Of a DNA stretch of 15,254 bases, positions 13,223-15,254 are shown piece by piece (within the stretch, counting starts at the first letter, position 1; every line of letters begins with the position of its first letter). Made by a program: the position numbers and the translations under genes. This stretch comes from Bacilli bacterium. GTDB taxonomy: Bacteria; Bacillota_I; Bacilli_A; RF39; UBA660. The stretch spans positions 1-15,254 of the forward strand of contig JAQVZB010000022.1 in the NCBI GenBank assembly GCA_029004695.1. The letters are read 5' to 3'. The notes beneath the pieces are model-generated. The model was not told the origin of the DNA. It saw nothing but the letters and a program-made list of their open reading frames with translations, and made no database searches.

Positions 13223-14104
13223 CTAGATTTTGGTAATTTTTACATTATTGTAATAATATTTTAATATTTCATCATAAGTATAGCCTTCTTTGGCCATCCC
13301 ATTAGCTCCGTATTGACTCATTCCTACCCCATGACCATATCCTTTAGTAGTAAAAATATAGTAATTTTCTTTTTTCGTAATAGTAAAGTCAGTGGATCTC
13401 AAAGATAGAATTTGTCTTATGTCTATTCCTGAATAAAGATTATCATTTATTTTGATTGCCGATACCCTACCGGTTTCATTTTTAGTAATATGTTGAATAT
13501 TTATTCTTTCTTTAATATTTAAGATCGTTTTTAATTCTTCTTCTGGCATTATCTTTTCAAATATAAAATTTTTTATTTCGGAATTATCCCATTTTGATGG
13601 TTTACTTTCTATTTGGGCATCTTTAAAAACATTTTTAGAGTTTTCAGTATAGCCATTACTCATTGAAAAATAAAAAGCTTTTAATATTTTATCTTCTCTT
13701 TTAAGAACTAAATTATTAGTTTCTTTAATGCATTTTTTGATTTTTTTAGAGAATTTATTATAATCTAGACCCCATTTTACTTTTAATTCGTCATTTGTTA
13801 AATAAACCTGGTCATTAATAGTTGAAGTAATATTTATTTCATTATTTTTCTTATTACTTAAAACATAGCTTCTTGATGCTACAGCTTGAGCTTTTAATGC
13901 TTCTTCATGAAACAAAGCTGGCATTTCAGCAGCAACAACCCCAAAAATATAATCTTCTAAATTAATACTTATTTTTTTATCGGTTAAATTAATCATTATT
14001 TCTTCTTTTTTTGTATCATCAAAAAAAATAGTCTTGTATTTTACTACAAAACTGATAATACTAATGGGTAACAAAAAGAGAATAAGATAGATTAATTTTT
14101 TTAT
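13223..14104 (-). CDS. spoIID: Stage II sporulation protein D, apparently starting on AUA
   Basis: SpoIID is a membrane-bound lytic transglycosylase that cuts glycan strands during engulfment, with SpoIIP and SpoIIM. With the start used here it has 293 residues. It has an N-terminal membrane anchor (KKLIYLILFLLPISIISFVV, about 2-21), AAEMPALFHEEALKAQAVASRSY with the catalytic Glu at about 60, KAFYFSMSNGYTEN, and the C-terminal signature YGHGVGMSQYGANGMAKEGY (about 256-275). The annotated-style start would be TTG at 14074, but it has no SD and cuts into the anchor. An ATA at 14104 lies 7 bases after a perfect AGGAGG (14117-14112) and is followed by AAA AAA, the usual start of a signal anchor, so AUA initiation is the best reading. 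It is 18 bases below the preceding gene and 47 above spoIIQ. Confidence 0.95.
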   Translation of the reverse strand: MKKLIYLILFLLPISIISFVVKYKTIFFDDTKKEEIMINLTDKKISINLEDYIFGVVAAEMPALFHEEALKAQAVASRSYVLSNKKNNEINITSTINDQVYLTNDELKVKWGLDYNKFSKKIKKCIKETNNLVLKREDKILKAFYFSMSNGYTENSKNVFKDAQIESKPSKWDNSEIKNFIFEKIMPEEELKTILNIKERINIQHITKNETGRVSAIKINDNLYSGIDIRQILSLRSTDFTITKKENYYIFTTKGYGHGVGMSQYGANGMAKEGYTYDEILKYYYNNVKITKI

Positions 14105-14117
14105 AATTATTCCTCCT
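14102..14117 (-). promoter_or_regulatory. Ribosome binding site and AUA start codon of spoIID
   Basis: AGGAGG (14117-14112), 7 bases, then ATA (14104-14102) followed by two Lys codons. ATT at 14107 is also in frame but only 4 bases from the SD. No ATG, GTG or TTG occurs in frame before 14074, ten codons downstream. Confidence 0.75.
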
Positions 14118-14122
14118 AATTA

Positions 14123-14422
14123 TTATTGTATCCAAGCTGATAAAAGTATTTTATCAAATAATCTGAATTCTCCACTTATAACATCTATTTGCACTGGTTT
14201 ATTTTCTTTTTTATTAACCAAAAATTCATATTCAATCGTATATCCTAAACCAAAATATTTTTTCTTTACCATTCCTTCTTCGGAAGCAATATCTATTTTA
14301 TCTTGATTTAATAATATTAAAGGTTCTATTTTAGTATTATTATTAAATCTTTTGGTTTCAATAAAAATAAATATAAGATAAATTAATAATAAAAAACCAA
14401 TTATAATTAATACTTTTTTCAT
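14123..14422 (-). CDS. Small membrane-anchored protein of unknown function in the spoIID cluster
   Basis: The 99-residue protein has an N-terminal membrane helix (about 4-21, VLIIIGFLLLIYLIFIF) and an outer domain. That domain includes KKYFGLGYTIEYEFLV (about 54-70) and ends in VISGEFRLFDKILLSAWIQ. The GEFRLF---LL-AWI ending recurs, from memory, in short Firmicute hypothetical proteins, but I cannot name a family. The ATG overlaps the stop of the DUF1146 gene (ATGA), and spoIID follows closely, so it belongs to the same transcript. In Bacillus the comparable position holds ywmB and murAA; this protein is too short to be either. A role in envelope or sporulation is guessed from position only. 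Confidence 0.82.
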   Translation of the reverse strand: MKKVLIIIGFLLLIYLIFIFIETKRFNNNTKIEPLILLNQDKIDIASEEGMVKKKYFGLGYTIEYEFLVNKKENKPVQIDVISGEFRLFDKILLSAWIQ

Positions 14423-14613
14423 AATAACCTACTTGCATTTAAAAACTCGATAATAAAACTACCAAGTAAATAACCTAGAGCTAAAGATATTATAAATATA
14501 AATACTTTTGCTTCATTTTTATAATTCTTTTTAAAAAAATTATTAAAGTTTATTCCTGATAAAGCAAAAACACTTAAAAGGACTGAAAAAGTATATATTA
14601 ATACTTTATACAT
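14419..14613 (-). CDS. DUF1146 (YwzB-like) small membrane protein
   Basis: The 64-residue protein has two membrane helices (about 3-20 and 38-56). Between them lies the family's INFNNFFKKNYKNEAK stretch, followed by ISLALGYLLGSFIIEFL, matching the DUF1146/YwzB pattern. Function is unknown. I chose the ATG at 14613 because AAGGAG lies 6 bases before it; an in-frame TTG at 14631 has no SD. The start lies within the last codons of rpiB (8-base overlap), and the stop overlaps the next start, so translation is coupled in both directions. ywzB also lies just upstream of the spoIID region in Bacillus, so this is conserved gene order. Confidence 0.85.
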   Translation of the reverse strand: MYKVLIYTFSVLLSVFALSGINFNNFFKKNYKNEAKVFIFIISLALGYLLGSFIIEFLNASRLL

Positions 14614-15058
14614 TATATTCTCCTTCTTCAAATTTAGTAATTTTATTAATTCGTCTTAAGTGTCTTTCTTCATTGCTAAATTTAGTATTAATAAAGATGT
14701 CAAGTATTTTAATTAAATCATTAATATTAATTTTAGTACTTAAAGCTATGATATTCGCATTATTATGTTCTTTACATAAAGAAGCCTCATTTATATTTGA
14801 AACACGGGCACATCTGATGCCCTTAACTTTATTAGCTGCAATACTCATACCAATTCCCGTACCACATAATAAAACTCCTAAATCAACATCATCTTTTGAT
14901 ACTGCATTTCCTACTAAAAAAGCATAATCTGAATAATCATCTACAGGAGTATTACTTGGGCTTAAATCAACTATATTATAATTTTTAGATTCTAAATATT
15001 TTATGATTTCTTTTTTTATTAATTCGCCATTATGATCTGTTGCAATAGCTATTTTCAT
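14606..15058 (-). CDS. rpiB: Ribose-5-phosphate isomerase B
   Basis: RpiB interconverts ribose 5-phosphate and ribulose 5-phosphate in the pentose phosphate pathway. Some relatives act on allose or galactose phosphates. The 150-residue length is typical. Visible residues: DHNG with Asp8-His9, GVLLCGTGIGMSIAANK with catalytic Cys65, EHNNANIIALS with His98, and ERHLRR near 131-136 for phosphate binding. The ATG follows AGGTGAT at 6 bases and has its own promoter at 15076-15104. It leads the minus-strand transcript that continues through DUF1146 into spoIID, although the sporulation genes are likely to have later promoters too. Confidence 0.95.
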   Translation of the reverse strand: MKIAIATDHNGELIKKEIIKYLESKNYNIVDLSPSNTPVDDYSDYAFLVGNAVSKDDVDLGVLLCGTGIGMSIAANKVKGIRCARVSNINEASLCKEHNNANIIALSTKININDLIKILDIFINTKFSNEERHLRRINKITKFEEGEYNV

Positions 15059-15075
15059 TTTTTATCACCTAATTT

Positions 15076-15104
15076 ATTGTAGCATTTTAATATTTTATTA
15101 GCAA
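15076..15104 (-). promoter_or_regulatory. Promoter of rpiB
   Basis: TTGCTA (15104-15099), 17 bases, TACAAT (15081-15076) with TG one base upstream (extended -10) on the minus strand. The predicted start is near 15069, giving an unusually short leader that begins at about the SD (AGGTGAT). Confidence 0.62.
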
Positions 15105-15183
15105 TAAAGAAAATAATTTAAACTAAAATTGCAAATTGAAACATTAAGTGTCCAGTGCCATGATATTAATTTTAATTGATGAT

Positions 15184-15254
15184 CTATATTTCTAATTTTA
15201 CCATATTTGAACTTTTATAATCAAACATAGGTCTTAAATAATTATTTAACCAGT
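15184..15254 (-). CDS. Possible C-terminal fragment of a leftward gene cut by the window end
   Basis: A minus-strand frame enters at the window edge and reads WLNNYLRPMFDYKSSNMVKLEI before TAG at 15186-15184. The RPMF-YKS piece faintly recalls the C-terminus of IS6-type transposases (RPMLGFKS). Twenty-two open codons can easily occur by chance, so this is weak. The space down to the rpiB promoter (15105-15183) holds nothing else I can identify. Confidence 0.2.
   Translation of the reverse strand, partial: WLNNYLRPMFDYKSSNMVKLEI

Noticed and set aside
14673..14927. 84-residue plus-strand ORF
   Set aside because: It is antisense to rpiB, whose conserved motifs are intact, and has no SD.
15105..15183. 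Possible insertion-sequence end (GTGTCCAGTGCC region near 15149)
   Set aside because: No matching inverted or direct repeat could be found within the window.

Overview
The window comes from a very AT-rich, anaerobic, endospore-forming low-GC Gram-positive bacterium. Evidence: strong AGGAGG-type ribosome binding sites, a SpoIID-SpoIIQ-SpoIIID sporulation block, a one-piece pyruvate:ferredoxin oxidoreductase (PFOR), and normal use of TGA as a stop (for example ending DUF975 and spoIIID), so it is not the mycoplasma code. The closest fit is a gut-type lineage of class Bacilli related to Erysipelotrichia/RF39. That placement is inference; no rRNA is present.

Left part, about 1-5440, + strand apart from the edge gene and a broken lipoprotein gene: an accessory, partly decayed island. 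It opens with the first 7 codons of a leftward gene. That gene's Shine-Dalgarno (SD) is covered by a hairpin only in read-through RNA, an arrangement known from insertion sequences. Two secreted proteins of unknown function follow. Next come a membrane-anchored XRE regulator paired with a small membrane protein, a broken lipoprotein gene, and a tyrosine integrase destroyed by an internal deletion and frameshift. Imperfect 20-base repeats at 134 and 5421 may mark the island's ends.

Middle, about 5440-11710: conserved chromosome. recG and a DUF975 membrane protein form a leftward operon. The operon is bracketed by two candidate small RNA genes, each with a consensus promoter (TTGACA, 17-base spacer) and an intrinsic terminator. 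One (minus, about 5545-5441) has an unpaired C-tract. The other (plus, about 8253-8347) carries a G-tract in its terminator loop that is perfectly complementary to it over 8 bases. The plus-strand RNA promoter overlaps the -35 of the divergent recG promoter. The PFOR gene follows, with its own promoter.

Right part, about 11720-15100, all minus strand: rpiB, a DUF1146 (YwzB-like) protein, a small membrane protein, spoIID, spoIIQ, spoIIID and a shrunken MreB/Mbl-like gene. The order resembles the Bacillus ywzB...spoIID-spoIIQ and spoIIID-mbl neighbourhoods. Two of these genes appear to start on AUA (spoIID) and AUC (the Mbl-like gene), placed 7 bases after strong SD sites. spoIIID has its SD and GTG inside a perfect 11-bp hairpin. 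Conventional start-codon calling would truncate spoIID by 10 codons and the Mbl-like gene by 108 codons.
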